This document shows, in pieces, positions 11,156 to 23,800 of a DNA stretch of 64,000 nucleotides. The stretch is from Caprella mutica (lineage: Eukaryota; Arthropoda; Malacostraca; Amphipoda; Caprellidae), in contig CANNZV010002553.1 in assembly GCA_947561585.1 (NCBI GenBank), positions 1-64,000 on the forward strand, given 5' to 3'. The notes under the pieces were generated by a model. That model worked only from the letters and a program-made list of their open reading frames with translations, did not search any database and was not told the DNA's origin. The position numbers were made by a program, and so were the translations under genes. How positions within the stretch are numbered: the first letter of the stretch is position 1; each line of letters starts with the position of its first letter.

Positions 11156-11340
11156 ATGAGCAGTCACCAGTGCTTGTGTCCCTTTTCGTCACATTCCTTG
11201 GTTGGAATGAAAGCTACCCCATTCACGGGGTAGCTTTCCTGCATCCATGAGTCACTGACTGGTGGTAGGTGACTTTGTTCATGGAGCCACTTTCCTTTCT
11301 GACTGCTTCTTCCAGTCCCTTGTATTTGATTTCTAGTTAC
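11156..11340. repeat. Interspersed repeat with perfect hairpin
   Basis: Contains the hairpin AAAGCTACCCC-ATTCAC-GGGGTAGCTTT at 11208-11235 (11-bp perfect stem). The segment GGTGGTAGGTGACTTTGTTC at 11260-11282 matches, inverted, 21300-21335 (AAAGTCACCTACTACCAGTC), so it is part of an interspersed family. No coding function. Confidence 0.55.
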
Positions 11341-11361
11341 TTTTTTTATTAACTGAACCAT

Positions 11362-12306
11362 TTTATTACAATATTGGGGCAATGTTGTAACTATATTGGA
11401 TCAATGTTGTAACAATATTGGGGCAATGTTGTAACAATATTGGGGCAATGTTGTAACAATATTGAGGCAATGTTGTAACTATATTGGATCAATGTTGTAA
11501 CAATATTGGGGCAATGTTGTAACAATATTGGGGCAATGTTGTAACAATATTGGGGCAATGTTGTAACAATATTGGATCAATGGTGTAACAATATTGTGGC
11601 AATGTTGTAATAATATTGGGGCAATGTTGTAATAATATTGGGGCAATGTTGTAATAATATTGGGGCAATGTTGTAACAATATTGAGGCAATGTTGTAACA
11701 ATATTGGGGCAATGTTGTAATAATATTGGGGCAATGTTGTAACAATATTGGGGCAATGTTGTAACAATATTAGAGCAATGTTGTAACAATATTGGGGCAA
11801 TGTTATATAACAATATTGGGGCAATGTTGTAACAATATTGGGGCAATGTTGTAACTATATTAGAGCAATGTTGTAACAATATTGGAGCAATGTTGTAACA
11901 ATATTGGGGCAATGTTGTAACAATATTGAGGCAATGTTGTAACTATATTGGATCAATGTTGTAACAATATTAGAGCAATGTTGTAACAATATTGGGGCAA
12001 TGTTGTAACAATATTGGGGCAATGTTGTAACAATATTGGATCAATGGTGTAACAATATTGTGGCAATGTTGTAATAATATTGGGGCAATGTTGTAATAAT
12101 ATTGGGGCAATGTTGTAATAATATTGGGGCAATGTTGTAACAATATTGAGGCAATGTTGTAGCAATATTGGGGCAATGTTGTAACAATATTGGGGCAATG
12201 TTGTAACAATATTAGAGCAATGTTGTAACAATATTGGGGCAATGTTGTAACAATATTGGGACAATGTTGTAACAATATTGGGGCAATGTTGTAACAATAT
12301 TGGAGA
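11362..12306. repeat. 22-bp satellite (GGGGCAATGTTGTAACAATA TT)
   Basis: About 43 units of 22 bp. With this period all three minus frames can stay open, giving several long but meaningless ORFs. Marker units (GGATCAATGTTG, GGATCAATGGTG, TTGTGGCAATG) reappear in the same order about 464 bp apart, showing segmental duplication within the array. Confidence 0.95.
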
Positions 12307-12588
12307 AATATTCTGACAATTTTTTTACCCAAGGGTATTAGTGTTTTAAAAAATTCAATGGTGCAATATTTCTATTTTTATATGAATTCCTGAAAATATA
12401 TAAAATTTAAATATATAAAATGTAAGCCTTATTAACAATATAAATACAATCACTGTGCCATATTTATACTGATGGAGTAGAACTGTTGTAATTTTCTTTA
12501 GAGAAGGATATAGGTTCCTAGTTAATTAGAATTCATATCTATTTTAAATTTCATATTTACTTTATTTGCAAATTAGATTGACAATATA
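12307..12588. other. AT-rich noncoding
   Basis: Nothing recognisable beyond AT-rich sequence. Confidence 0.4.
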
Positions 12589-12791
12589 CAGGGTGACCCA
12601 CAAAATAGTGTACCCAAGTTTGTATTAATATAAATATTGTATAATAAATAAATCAAAATTAGTTTCAGATAAAATTATAAATAGTATTATAGTTATAAAT
12701 TATAGTTGTATGCATAAGATTTATTATTAATTTATAAATACGATATTTATATCAATTCAAAGTTGTGTACGCTTTTTTGTGGGTCACCCTG
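12589..12791. mobile_element. Mariner-type MITE, TA target duplication
   Basis: Inverted ends CAGGGTGACCCACAAAA and TTTTGTGGGTCACCCTG, flanked on both sides by TA (12587-12588 and 12792-12793). It is 203 bp, AT-rich and noncoding. The ends and the TA duplication are typical of mariner-like MITEs. Confidence 0.85.
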
Positions 12792-13064
12792 TATATCATA
12801 TTTTCGGCTCATACAATTTATTTTAATGATAATACTCATTACTTTATTCAGTACCTAATTTAAGAATAAATAAGGTATAGGATCTATCTAAGATTTGTGA
12901 GTAAATGGTCATATTTTAGATAGATTCTTTGCTTTATTTAGTCTTTAAACATAGCTATTTTATATTAGTTCTTCACAATCTAGTCTTAATTTTATAGCAA
13001 TAGATAAACATGTGTGTATATATATTTACATTCATTTTTAATTTAAACACAGGGTTATTATTTG

Positions 13065-13224
13065 GGTTGTGACAATATGCTTTATAAATCATAGAGAATA
13101 TTACAGACGGAGAGAATTAAAGAGTATTGAATGGTTCTACACCAGCGGTATATAGTATTCGATACCATTTCATTTCGTCTGTGATATTCTTAAGATCTAT
13201 GATTTATAAAGCATATTGTCACAG
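13065..13224 (-). mobile_element. MITE family 3, copy 2
   Basis: Inverted near-identical copy of 1945-2105, ends TTGTGACAATATGCTTTATA and complement. The close similarity of two copies 11 kb apart suggests recent activity (inference). Confidence 0.85.
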
Positions 13225-13564
13225 GGTTTTTAATATTATATGTTTGAGGGGATTGTGTAATGATTATTATTAGTTGAATATACACTTTTACATTATTTAT
13301 ACAGAGAATATACACTGTGTATAAATATCTCCATTGTTACAGAAATGAATTAAAATGTTTTTTCAAATAAGTTTTTTTATTTGAATTGTTTTAATAATTT
13401 ATTTAGAATCTTTAAATACTTTTTTTTGTTTAAAATTTATTTCGTAAATAGTCTTTACTTCCAGAATCACTAAAAAAAAGTCTGTAAAAATATCATGGCA
13501 TTTTGGTATATATAATTGACAGTTTTGGCCGAGTCAGCAAAACTGGTGAACTAATTATTATTAT

Positions 13565-13622
13565 ATCGTTTTTCCTTATGTGACCGAAGATGTGGAACTG
13601 AGCGATAATTCAGAACTTACCC
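13565..13622. repeat. MITE family 1 right-end fragment
   Basis: TTTTTCCTTATGTGACCGAA, then GATGTGGAACTG and CAGAACTTACCC. No matching left end was found nearby. Confidence 0.65.
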
Positions 13623-13955
13623 TATTCGAAACCAACATATTTTTTGTAGTAACATAGTTAATTAATCAATGAAAATAAAGCAAATTGAAATTCATGGAAA
13701 GAACTAATTCCGTAAAATTTGAATTAATAAATAAAGTGCACAGTAAAAGGTTCAATAAAATAAGTTATTTTCAATTGTTTACTGATGAATAAACAGATAT
13801 TTTCAACATTTTCTCACCAATATAAAGATACAATGCTTAAATTAAACAATAATGGTGGGATTTCAAAAACAAATGTAGTAAATAAACACGTCTTTAATTG
13901 ATAAGAAATTAATTTAATGGACATTTATTTGCAATTTTAGTGCGTCTATAATATA

Positions 13956-14472
13956 GTGACGGGCCGGTCTTGGAAAATCGGATTCGTTTTATAATGATTT
14001 TATTAAAAAACAATAATAGAATAAGTTGAAATTATGGATAATAACATGTGTAGTCTTTTTATTAAAAGCGGATAACATCATTAACGGTTGTAAAATGATA
14101 CGTAACATTAGTAATTTCGTCATTTATTTAATATGAGATTTGAGCGGAGGATTTGGTCTCAGAATTTTATTTGTCGGAACTTTCGTTCTGAGGTAAAAAT
14201 ACAACTTATCAGTTAGATTTATTGGGGGGCTTGCCGCTCCTGAAACCCCCCTGCCAGGTCATTAACCAATCATGAAGTGTGCAGTACAACAAACTAGTGG
14301 ATACAACTAAATTACGGCCATATTATGTTTAGAGATCATTTATAATATAGAGACCGAATTTTCCATACCAAAATTTTCAAGACCGATTTTTCTAGACCAA
14401 AATTTCCGAGACCGAATTTTCCAGACCAAAATTTCCGAGACCGAATTTTCCAGACTGAATTTTCGGCGTCAC
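13956..14472 (+). mobile_element. Core-bearing element with GAGACCGAATTTT arms, copy B
   Basis: Bounded by GTGACG and CGTCAC. Left arm GGTCTTGGAAAATCGG, and inner GGTCTCAGAATTTT near 14152. The right arm is a series CCAGACCAAAATTTCCGAGA / CCGAATTTTCC (14355-14465). The body is homologous to 7826-8166. Core copy 3 lies between the arms. No ORF. Confidence 0.8.
14221..14320 (+). repeat. Core repeat copy 3
   Basis: Full form: GGGGGGCTTGCCGCTCC hairpin, CCCCCCTGCCAGGTCATTAA, CCAATCATGAAGTGTGCAGT, ACAACAAACTAGTGGATACA. Confidence 0.9.
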
Positions 14473-14564
14473 CAATGGTATGATGTTTTAAGTAATTTCT
14501 TTTTTAACAGTTTGAAATAGTAATCAACGGGGCATGAAAAAGAGGCAAAATTTTATGCACACAT

Positions 14565-14680
14565 AGGTAAGTTTCGATCGGACCAATTACAATAAAAGTT
14601 AAATTTTAGTAATTGTTATGCAATACTTTTTTCTTATATAATCGAAAACGTGGAACCATCCGATACCTCGGAATTTACCC
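14565..14680. mobile_element. MITE family 1, shortened copy
   Basis: Left end AGGTAAGTTTCGATCGGACC is truncated. The right end TTTTTTCTTATATAATCGAA to CGGAATTTACCC is complete. Confidence 0.7.
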
Positions 14681-14833
14681 ATTAATAATTGTAGAAAATC
14701 CTTTAAAAGTTTAAAAGTTTACTGCTCATTGGCCAAAATTATTAATATTTTAACGAAATTGTTTATGACAAAAGGAAAAATCTATTCATTACATTCAAAT
14801 TATAACAGTTATTCTGCTGGAATAATAGGTAAA

Positions 14834-15351
14834 TTCCTAGTTCACGTCCCTATTTCATCTAGGAACGTGAACTAGGAACCGATTCAAATACCCACTTCCT
14901 AGTTCGGGTGTAGGTCATAAGCGCCCCCGGTCAAGAGCCCCCCCGGTCATGAGCATCCTTATTTACCTATATCATTTAATCCTTATCGACACTTTTGTAG
15001 TTCATTACTGATTATACATAAAATATATGTATATCGGGGGCCTGCCACCCCCCGAACCCCCATGCCAGGACATTAAACAATCATGAAGTGTGCAGTACAA
15101 CAAACTAGCGGATACAACAAACTACATTAACAACTCTCAGTTATTTCTATCTAAGTAGTTTTTCATTTGTTTAACTAGGTAAATAAGGAATAAAAAATTA
15201 GGGAGGGGGGGGGGGGGAGGCTTAAGACCTAGGGGAGCTCATGTCCAGAGTGCTCGTGACCGGGAGGGGGGGGGGGGGGCTCATGAGCGGGGGGCTCTTG
15301 ACCGTACCCCTCCTAGTTCACGTCTTTCAGTGATTTAGGGACGTGAACTAT
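14834..15351. mobile_element. Core-bearing element with GGTCATGAGC arms
   Basis: The outer parts are hairpins of TTCCTAGTTCACGTCCC (14834-14879 and 15311-15351). Inside are left arms GGTCATAAGCGCCCCCGGTC, AAGAGCCCCCCC and GGTCATGAGC (14913-14955). Inverted right arms (GCTCATGAGCGGGGGGCTCT, TGACC) lie at 15232-15303 with long G tracts. Core copy 4 is in the middle. Noncoding. Confidence 0.75.
15025..15130 (+). repeat. Core repeat copy 4
   Basis: Full form starting ATATGTATATCGGGGGCCTG, then CCACCCCCCGAACCCCCATG, CCAGGACATTAAACAATCAT, GAAGTGTGCAGTACAACAAA and CTAGCGGATACAACAAACTA. Confidence 0.9.
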
Positions 15352-15560
15352 ATTAAGGGGTATTTCTAAATTAAGTTTTCTTTAATTACCTTTTATCTAA
15401 TTTTTCTAACTACGTATACAAATAATACCAAATAGGAATATTTGAAATGGACATTCAGCAAATTAAAGAATATCGGTTTGAAAACTGATTGAAATATATA
15501 TACTCTTGTTTTTAAATGGTTATCATAATAAGAAAATTATTAATTTGAAAATTCCCCCCT

Positions 15561-15654
15561 CCTAGTTCACGTCCCTAATTGATTTAGGGACGTGAACTAG
15601 GAATGTGTTATTTGGATTGGTTCCTAGTTCATGTTCCCTAAAGGAAACTAGGAA
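15561..15654. repeat. Two further CTAGTTCACGTCCC hairpins
   Basis: TCCTAGTTCACGTCCCTAAT with inverse TTAGGGACGTGAACTAGGA (15561-15603), then a diverged second one TTCCTAGTTCATGTTCCC / GGAAACTAGGAA (15621-15654). Same motif as the outer arms of the element at 14834-15351. Confidence 0.75.
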
Positions 15655-16269
15655 TTTACAGAGTAATATATTGTAGTAATATTTCGTGCCATAAATATAT
15701 ATATTAATTACACATGAATATATAATTGAATAATGAAACAAATATTTGTTCACATATCTAAAACAAATCTTAACTAAATCCACAATAGCAGATAAAAGCT
15801 TCTTCAACTATATACATATACATTTCCAATGAATATACAGAATATACCTGCCAGTGTACACTATAATTTGGTATAGGTACAATTAGGTAGCTCCAGAATA
15901 TATACAGTTTTAATTTTCATACTTGAGAAAGATTACTAAAATGTTAAAGATCACATAAACATAAACCTATTAAAAATCTACCATCTACTGAATTTTGATT
16001 TTAATAGTAGGTATATATTGTGGGTTTAAATCGTACACGTAGATTATATTCTTACTCAACAAGTTATTGGATCAACTATAATTAGGAAAAAGGACAAAAG
16101 CCTATAAGAAACAGCAATGAACAATTGAACACATGTCCAAAATATCAGGAAAGGGTCGAAGGGGTTTTGCGGTGAGCTTAAAGCTATCTACCTCGATACC
16201 ACGAGTAGACCCTTTCTCTAAGGTGAAAAGGAACATAAATTACTATGAACATATTTAAATGGAATGACT

Positions 16270-16690
16270 CCAAAACCTAAATTCCTAATTTCTATAAAAT
16301 CTAGATTTCTAGAAAGTCTAGATATCTAGAAAGCCTAGATTTCGTGAAAACCTAGATTTCGTGAAAACCTAGATTTCTAGAAAACCTGGATTTTTAGTAG
16401 AACTAGAATTTTAGAAAAACTAGATTTCTGGAAAACCTAGATTTCTAGAAAACCTATATTTTTAGTAAACCTGAATTTTTAGAAAAACTAGATTTCTGGA
16501 AAACCTATATTTCTAGAAAACCTAGATTTTTAGTAAACCTAGATTTCTGGAAAAAATAGATTTATAGAAAACCTATACTTCTAGGAAATCTATATTTCTA
16601 GAAAACCTAGATTTATAGGAAACCCAGATTTATGGAAAACCCAGATTTATGGAAAACCCAGAATTCTAGGTTTCTAGAAAATCCAGAACA
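16270..16690. repeat. Degenerate 17-bp array AAACCTAGATTTCTAG
   Basis: About 24 diverged units of around 17 bp. This is the reverse-complement relative of the homogeneous array at 21748-22062. Confidence 0.85.
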
Positions 16691-17883
16691 AAATACAAAA
16701 GTTATTCCTAGTAACTGGATATGTTGGGAGGAGAGAAAAGGTTAAGTTTCATAAAATTCTTTAGGATCTTTTTTCAACCGAAGAAACATGCGTCAAGAAA
16801 GTAAATAACAATAACATGAACGAAGGAAAAAGAAAAACTAAATAGAACGTTTGAAAGAAAGTTCCATGAAAGATGAGAGTAGATATATGACTTGAAGTTA
16901 TCTATATCACCTCCTACAAATATGTTCCTCACAGACACTGATGAAGCAACAAGAATATTAGATTAGTTCAGTAAAGAATTGTAAAGCATGATCTTGGAGC
17001 TAGGACATTAATCATAATGTCCTGCTGCAACTAGCAGGATTAATTAATCAAGACGAACTAGGGAGAATAGCAGCAGAAACTGCTGGTCAACACACAAAAA
17101 ATCGAGTCCCACCAATACCCAATCAATCCTGTGTTAAATTCTAATAAAGATATCTCTGAAGGGTCATCTTGCAATAGAAATATTACACCACAGATTATAT
17201 ATTTCAATTCATCTCCATGAGCAGTGCCACTGAATGAGATGAACCTGTTTAAAAACTAGAAACAGAATCAAGATCTCACACTTAGAATTAATCACTCAGA
17301 GCATTAAAAAACCTGCTATGGCCACCTTGGTTTATGAAATCATGATTTGAAAAGAAAGATGACTATCCACGAAAAACAAAAAGGAACCGAAAAAGTTTTT
17401 TTAAAGGCCCTCTTGCGAGAAAAACTGACCCACCAGATGACAGAGGCTAAAAATAAAAAAGCCAAAATGGTCAGCTGAACCGCTGGAAAAGCAATATTTT
17501 TATAGATTCAAAATTGGCAAACACTTTTATTGCTTTCTTTAATTATCGGGGAGGGGTATCAATTTTCAGGCTATAAGAAGCAATTGCGCTATTTGATTGG
17601 TATAAAATTAGAGAACAATTTCTGTCAAATATATTTATTTTCGGGTCGGCTTTTCGCACGTGAGGGTCTTAAAATTAGGCAGCAAAAGATAAACCAATAA
17701 AAAGAGTTTTTTTAAATAAGGCAGCACTTCAGTTAATGATACAGGAACGTTTTTAATTCCACAAAAAATCTATTCTATCATTTAAGTATTGGGAGAGAAC
17801 ATCTTCATGCTACTTCATAGCAATTTACCTACTTCGCCAAATATAATAGTCTCTGACATCACAAAATATACTACTCAAATGCA
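16691..17883. other. 3' flank / possible 3' UTR of the BMP-like gene
   Basis: No exon recognised. On the minus strand this follows the ligand stop codon. Candidate AATAAA-type signals on that strand occur near 17525 and 17634, unproven. The rest is AT-rich with short plus-strand ORFs that resemble no family known to me. Confidence 0.35.
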
Positions 17884-20800
17884 TCATCTGCAACCACACT
17901 CTAATGCCACCATGCCCCCGTACTCTTTCTTCAGCGTTGGTATTCCATCATCTAGGTACAAGAGGGAGATTGGTCCCAGTCGGGTAGGTACGCAACAGGG
18001 TCTCTTGACCTCCCCGTGGGTTCTTGAGTGAAGCAGAGTCTGGATGATCGCGTGTTTGGTGGGAGTCAAGTGGGATGCGAGTGGGTAGAGACAGCGTCCT
18101 GAACAGCGGTAGGCCTGGGAAAAATTATTAGAATCAAAAAAATTTACTAAAATATCATATTAGTGAAAAATGATATTAAACTTTTCGCTTTTTAGCAGTG
18201 TTTTTTAAAACTATGAATCAAGTTTAGAATAGGAAATAATACATAGAAAGCTTCAGTTTACTATGCTAGTAACAACAAGATTAGAATTTACGTAAGTACC
18301 TTGTATTTAATTGGGGCAATGACCCAGGCAGACCATCCTATGCTCTTGAAGTCTACTCTGAGAGGTCTCCTTCTGCACATGTTCCTGGCTCTTCTTTTCC
18401 TCCATCTGTTTCCTCTTCTTCTTCCCTTCCTCACCTCCGCTTCAGGAGGAGGAACAGTGGATGGTGTGAAGTGGTCATCTGGAGGATCTTCCCAATATTC
18501 TTTGGTGCTGGATCGTTTTTTCCGACTCAAAGGACGAACTGGAGGAGCATTTTCCTGTCAAAAAATAGCGTCATCTGTAATTTTGGAATTTTGCGATATT
18601 TTTAAGATACAAAACAATATGTTCAAATTTGAAACCTATTTTAAATTACGTAAATAAATTAGTTTTTAGTAGCCTGATGATATTAATTTTATATTGCGAA
18701 CTGAAATTATTGTCTATGGGGTACCGCAAGATTCTATCTTCAGTCCCTATATTTTACTAATTTTCTTTTCTGATTTGGGAAATTATTGGAGGTTCTTCAA
18801 TGTAATATCATTTTCTAATAACTTAATTTGTTTTGGGATAATCTATTGAAACTGATATCGATTTTTCAATACAAACACTAAATTTGGAGGGATTTTGTAC
18901 CAATTCAGTCCACTTAATAATAAAGTTATATGCTTATTATAGTATATAAGGTAAGTTCCAGTTCCACATTTGCGATCATATAATAAATAATATAAAGGAT
19001 AATAATTAAGATTTAAATTAGCATCCATGTTAGCTGCAGGTTCAATAACTAAAAGTTAAATAATAAGTTATCCTATATATAATATTCTCTTATATGAAAT
19101 GAAAATGTGGAATAGTTCGATGACTCGGAACTTTTGGTCCGACACCCCATTGGTCGGTGTTAGTTTGTATGATCATTAAACTAGATTCAATTTTTATGCA
19201 ACCAGAATTAGTTCAACATCAAATATATGTATATAGGAGGCGTGAAGTGTGCAGTACAACAAACAAGCGGATCCGACAAACTACATTACGGCTTCATATA
19301 TTGTCAGACCAATAAGGGTGTCTGACTATTGAGAAGTTCCCGTTATAAGTTGATTCACTAACCCTATCGTTATGTCGAGAGTACATCAGAAGTAGTGGCT
19401 TCAGGTCCACGTGGTCGGTAGAGTCAATATCTAACCTACCAGGGGCACCCACACTGCTGAAAATGTTACTCACAGATATCTGCAAATGGAAAGATTTTAC
19501 TGTAGAATTTTTTCATTCGAAGATACGCTTATGAGCATAAAACTGGTTTGAAACATAAAATGGAATGTAGCTAACTGTAATTAATCGGGTATTCTAAATT
19601 TTGTTGGGAAGAAAAACCTTGTAGATACACAAGAAATTTCTGATGGAAAGAAATCAGAACTATTGATTTTCAATGGAAAGTGACGGGAAATAGTTCAGTA
19701 GCTTATTTCATTCAAAGAGATTATATTGAATATTGTTTGGAAAATAAAGAGATCATTATGGTGGGACAATGGAAGATTAAGAATGGCTACCACTTAATCT
19801 TTGATGGGCCCTCCATAACTGATGCTAACTTTCATTTAGACCTAGAAATACACTACTATCTGATCAAGAGTGACATGATAAAAAGACCCCATGCAAGAAT
19901 CCCTTCATATAAAAAAAAAACGAAATGCAGCCCAAAAATTAATCATATAAGGTTAGGTTAGCGGTCTAGTGAGCCTTCGATCGTGTCAAGATGTTAACTT
20001 TACTAAGTTTTTGAACGTTTTTTATTTGCACGGAGCCTGGAATGAGGATAGAGACTGACCGTGAGTGTTAAGTTCCTATTTTTTGAAGGCAGCACCATGT
20101 TCTTCATAGGACTGATATCTAAGGACACCCAAGAGTTGTGATGGAGGTACAGGTCTTCAGAAGCCATTTTTAAAGTCTCCTCTCCTCCTCTTCCAGTAAG
20201 AAAAACCTCCAGCCTGCGCTGAAGCCCTGAGAATTTGAAGACTTATTCAAAGATTTATTTAAGAATTTATCAGTACCTACAAAATCTAAAATTGGAGACA
20301 GACAGTTTTACTAAATAATGAGACCAATTGGGTTATGAAAAGGGATGCCTAAGATCAAACAAAAGAGATATACGGGATATATGAAAAAAATTAAAAATAG
20401 TTCAAACGGTGATACCTAATTAAGTAACGAAATATAAGCACCAGAAAATTGGTTCGCTGGCTTTTAATAATAGTAAATATAGAATAAAAGTGAGTTTTAA
20501 TATTCAATATTAAATAAAAATGATATATTCCTAGTCACTAACTAAATCTTGTTACACAAGAATTTTTTAAGATTAATAAACAGAATCGTCGTCAAGTAAA
20601 TATGTTTATAAAATAGTCAAAAGTTGGGGCAGAAGCAAGTAAAAATGATAAACTATAACAAACACCCATGATTGTTATTGTTGAAACAAAAAGCATTGGT
20701 ATTTTTTAGTGGTTCAAATTCATGTGTTTTTGTAGTCCTGAGAATAACTAAACATTCATACAGTTACCTATAATAGAATATGTGAGAACATAACATAGAC

Positions 20801-23800
20801 ATTAAAAACTATGGTTATGATCCTTGTTATCAATTTTATGAAGGTGTTATGCATTGCACACAGCGTACAGGTAGAGCTGTTACAACGGACACCCTATATG
20901 TAAAGGGAAAGCTGTTACAACGGACACCCTATATGTAAAGGTAAGGCTGTTACAACGGACACCCTAGATGTAAAGGTAAGGCTGTTACAACGGACATCCT
21001 ATATGTAAATGTAAAGCTGTTACAACGGACACCCTATATGTACAGGTAAAGCTGTTACAACGAAGACTATGTATAGGTAAAAGCTGTTACAACGGACACT
21101 CTATGTACAGGTAAAGCTGTTACAACGGCCAGCCAAAAAAATATTCGTTTGTATTACTACTATGACCGTATTGTTCTTACGTAAAGAAAACCTACAAAAT
21201 TTCATTTACCGACTGAATAAAACCTATAGCGCCCATTGGTTTCTACAAAGACTCAGTTTTTGGTTCATATGTACACAGTACTCATGGATGCAGAAAAGCT
21301 ACTCCATGAAAAAGTCACCTACTACCAGTCGCGTATTATACTAACTCTTTTGAAGCATATCAGGGTGAATAAATGATCTCGGTGTACTAACCAGGGAGTG
21401 TTACTTCTAATGCATGGCGAGTCTTTAGATAGGGACAAATACGGAAGTGGCGCCTTAGTGTACGGTAAGGACAATTAAAAACTGCAATGGGGCGAACACC
21501 CAGATAACGAACATACCCACTTAACAAACAACCTCGTATATTGCGAAATAGATATTGTAAGTGAAGTTTATCATCATCATACCTTTTTAAAGAGATATCA
21601 AAATAACAAAACAAAGTTCCGTGGTTCTTTTAGCTACTAATCTATTGTAGGTATTAATAGAGATATATATGGAGAGTTCATGGATATGTTTCCTAAGGGT
21701 GTTTTGTTCACTCTGTATATTTTAGAAAAGATGCTTAATTTTTATTAAATCTAGGTTTTCTAGAAATCTAGGTTTTCTAGAAATCTAGGCTTTCTAGAAA
21801 TCAAGGTTTTCTAGAAATCAAGGTTTTCTAGAAATCAAGGTTTTCTAGAAATCAAGGTTTTCTAGAAATCAAGGTTTTCTAGAAATCTAGGTTTTCTAGA
21901 AATCTAGGTTTTCTAGAAATCTAGGTTTTCTAGAAATCTAGGTTTTCTAGAAATCTAGGTTTTCTAGAAATCTAGGTTTTCTAGAAATCTAGGTTTTCTA
22001 GAAATCTAGGTTTTCTAGAAATCTAGGTTTTCTAGAAATCAAGGTTTTCTAGAAATCTAGGTATATATTAAGCATTAAGTATATATTATTTATATATACT
22101 TAATTATGTTCAGTTAAACTTATTATTAAATAATATTATTTATTACTTTGTGATGATTATAATCATTTCTAAGTAACTTCTACTTTTTCCTTTCTATTGA
22201 TTTACTCTTTTGAAGAATGGTCACAATCGACTACCTCAAGTTATGTTCATAGTTAGTCCTCTTGAACATCAGTTCAGAATGTCATTTATCCATGGAATGT
22301 TAATTGAACAGGTATGTTGAACCTCAGGTATGTTCTACCTTTACATAGCTATGGGGTAAGTTACGAGTTATCGGACGGTTCCACATTTTGGAACATATAA
22401 AAAGAGAAACTATATAGTAATTATAATTTAACTTGCATCTTAATTGGTTAAAATGTTAATTTATTGTATGATCGTAAATGTGGAACCGTTCAATAACTCG
22501 TAACGTACCCTATATGATTATCTGTTATACCATTGCAACATTTAATAATTTTAAATACATTCAAATTATTTTATGTTCAAAATTCTTTACTTATTGCATT
22601 TGTAACAAAAATATTAATATGCTACTATAAAAATAGTATTAAATATGTTATAGAGTAAAAATAAAATGTTTTAAAATAAATAATAATTCATTTACATAAA
22701 TAACAAAGTAACTATTGATTCTAATTCATAATCTTACATTCATTACATAATAAATTATCAATATTATTTAAATAACTTTTCCGTAATATCTTTAATGTTA
22801 CTATCAACTGTTACTATCAACTGTCACTATCAACTGTCACTATCAACTGTCACTATCAACTGTCACTATCAACTGTCACTATCAACTGTCACTATCAACT
22901 GTCACTATCAACTGTCACTATCAACTGTCACTATCAACTGTCACTATCAACTGTCACTATCAACTGTCACTATCAACTGTCACTATCAACTGTCACTATC
23001 AACTGTCACTATCAACTATTACTATCAACTGTCACTATCAACTGTCACTATCAACTGTCACTATCAACTATTACTATCAACTATTACTTTACCATTGCTT
23101 AACTATTTACTAAACTATTTACCACCCCCATCACTATTTAATAGTCAGAGTGATAGTGCCACTCTTCATTTTAAATAGTTCTAATACATCGGTAGTTTTT
23201 GCCGTTACGCTTTGAACTGTTTTTGCCTTATACTGGTGAACTAAAACAGGAGAACAGTCACCACTACTCACCACCACTCTATTCATCACCATCACTACTC
23301 ACCACCACTCTATTCATCATCATCACTACTCACCACCACTCTATTCATCATCACCATCACTACTCACCACCACTCTATTCATCATCACCATCACTACTCA
23401 CCACCACTCTATTCATCATCACCATCACTACTCACCACCACTCTATTCATCATCACCATCACTACTCACCACCACTCTATTCATCATCACCACCACTACT
23501 CACCACCACTCTATTCATCATCACCATCACTACTCACCACCACTCTATTCATCATCACCATCACTACTCACCACCACTCTATTCATCATCACCATCACTA
23601 CTCACCACCACTCTATTCATCATCACCATCACTACTCACCACCACTCTATTCATCATCACCATCACTACTCACCACCACTCTATTCATCATCACCATCAC
23701 TACTCACCACCACTCTATTCATCATCACCATCACTACTCACCACCACTCTATTCATCATCACCATCACTACTCACCACCACTCTATTCATCATCACCATC

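Noticed and set aside
11479..12332. Several minus-strand ORFs of 88-120 aa
   Set aside because: Products of the 22-bp satellite; all three frames read the same 22-residue cycle.
19680..19961. 93-aa plus-strand ORF in ligand intron 3
   Set aside because: No recognised motif, antisense to the gene, ends in low-complexity sequence; could be a decayed element but cannot be supported.
21387..21614. 75-aa minus-strand ORF considered as an extra ligand exon
   Set aside because: Exons 2 and 3 join in phase without it and it has no prodomain features.
22795..23178. 127-aa plus-strand ORF
   Set aside because: 13-bp satellite followed by unrelated low-complexity sequence.
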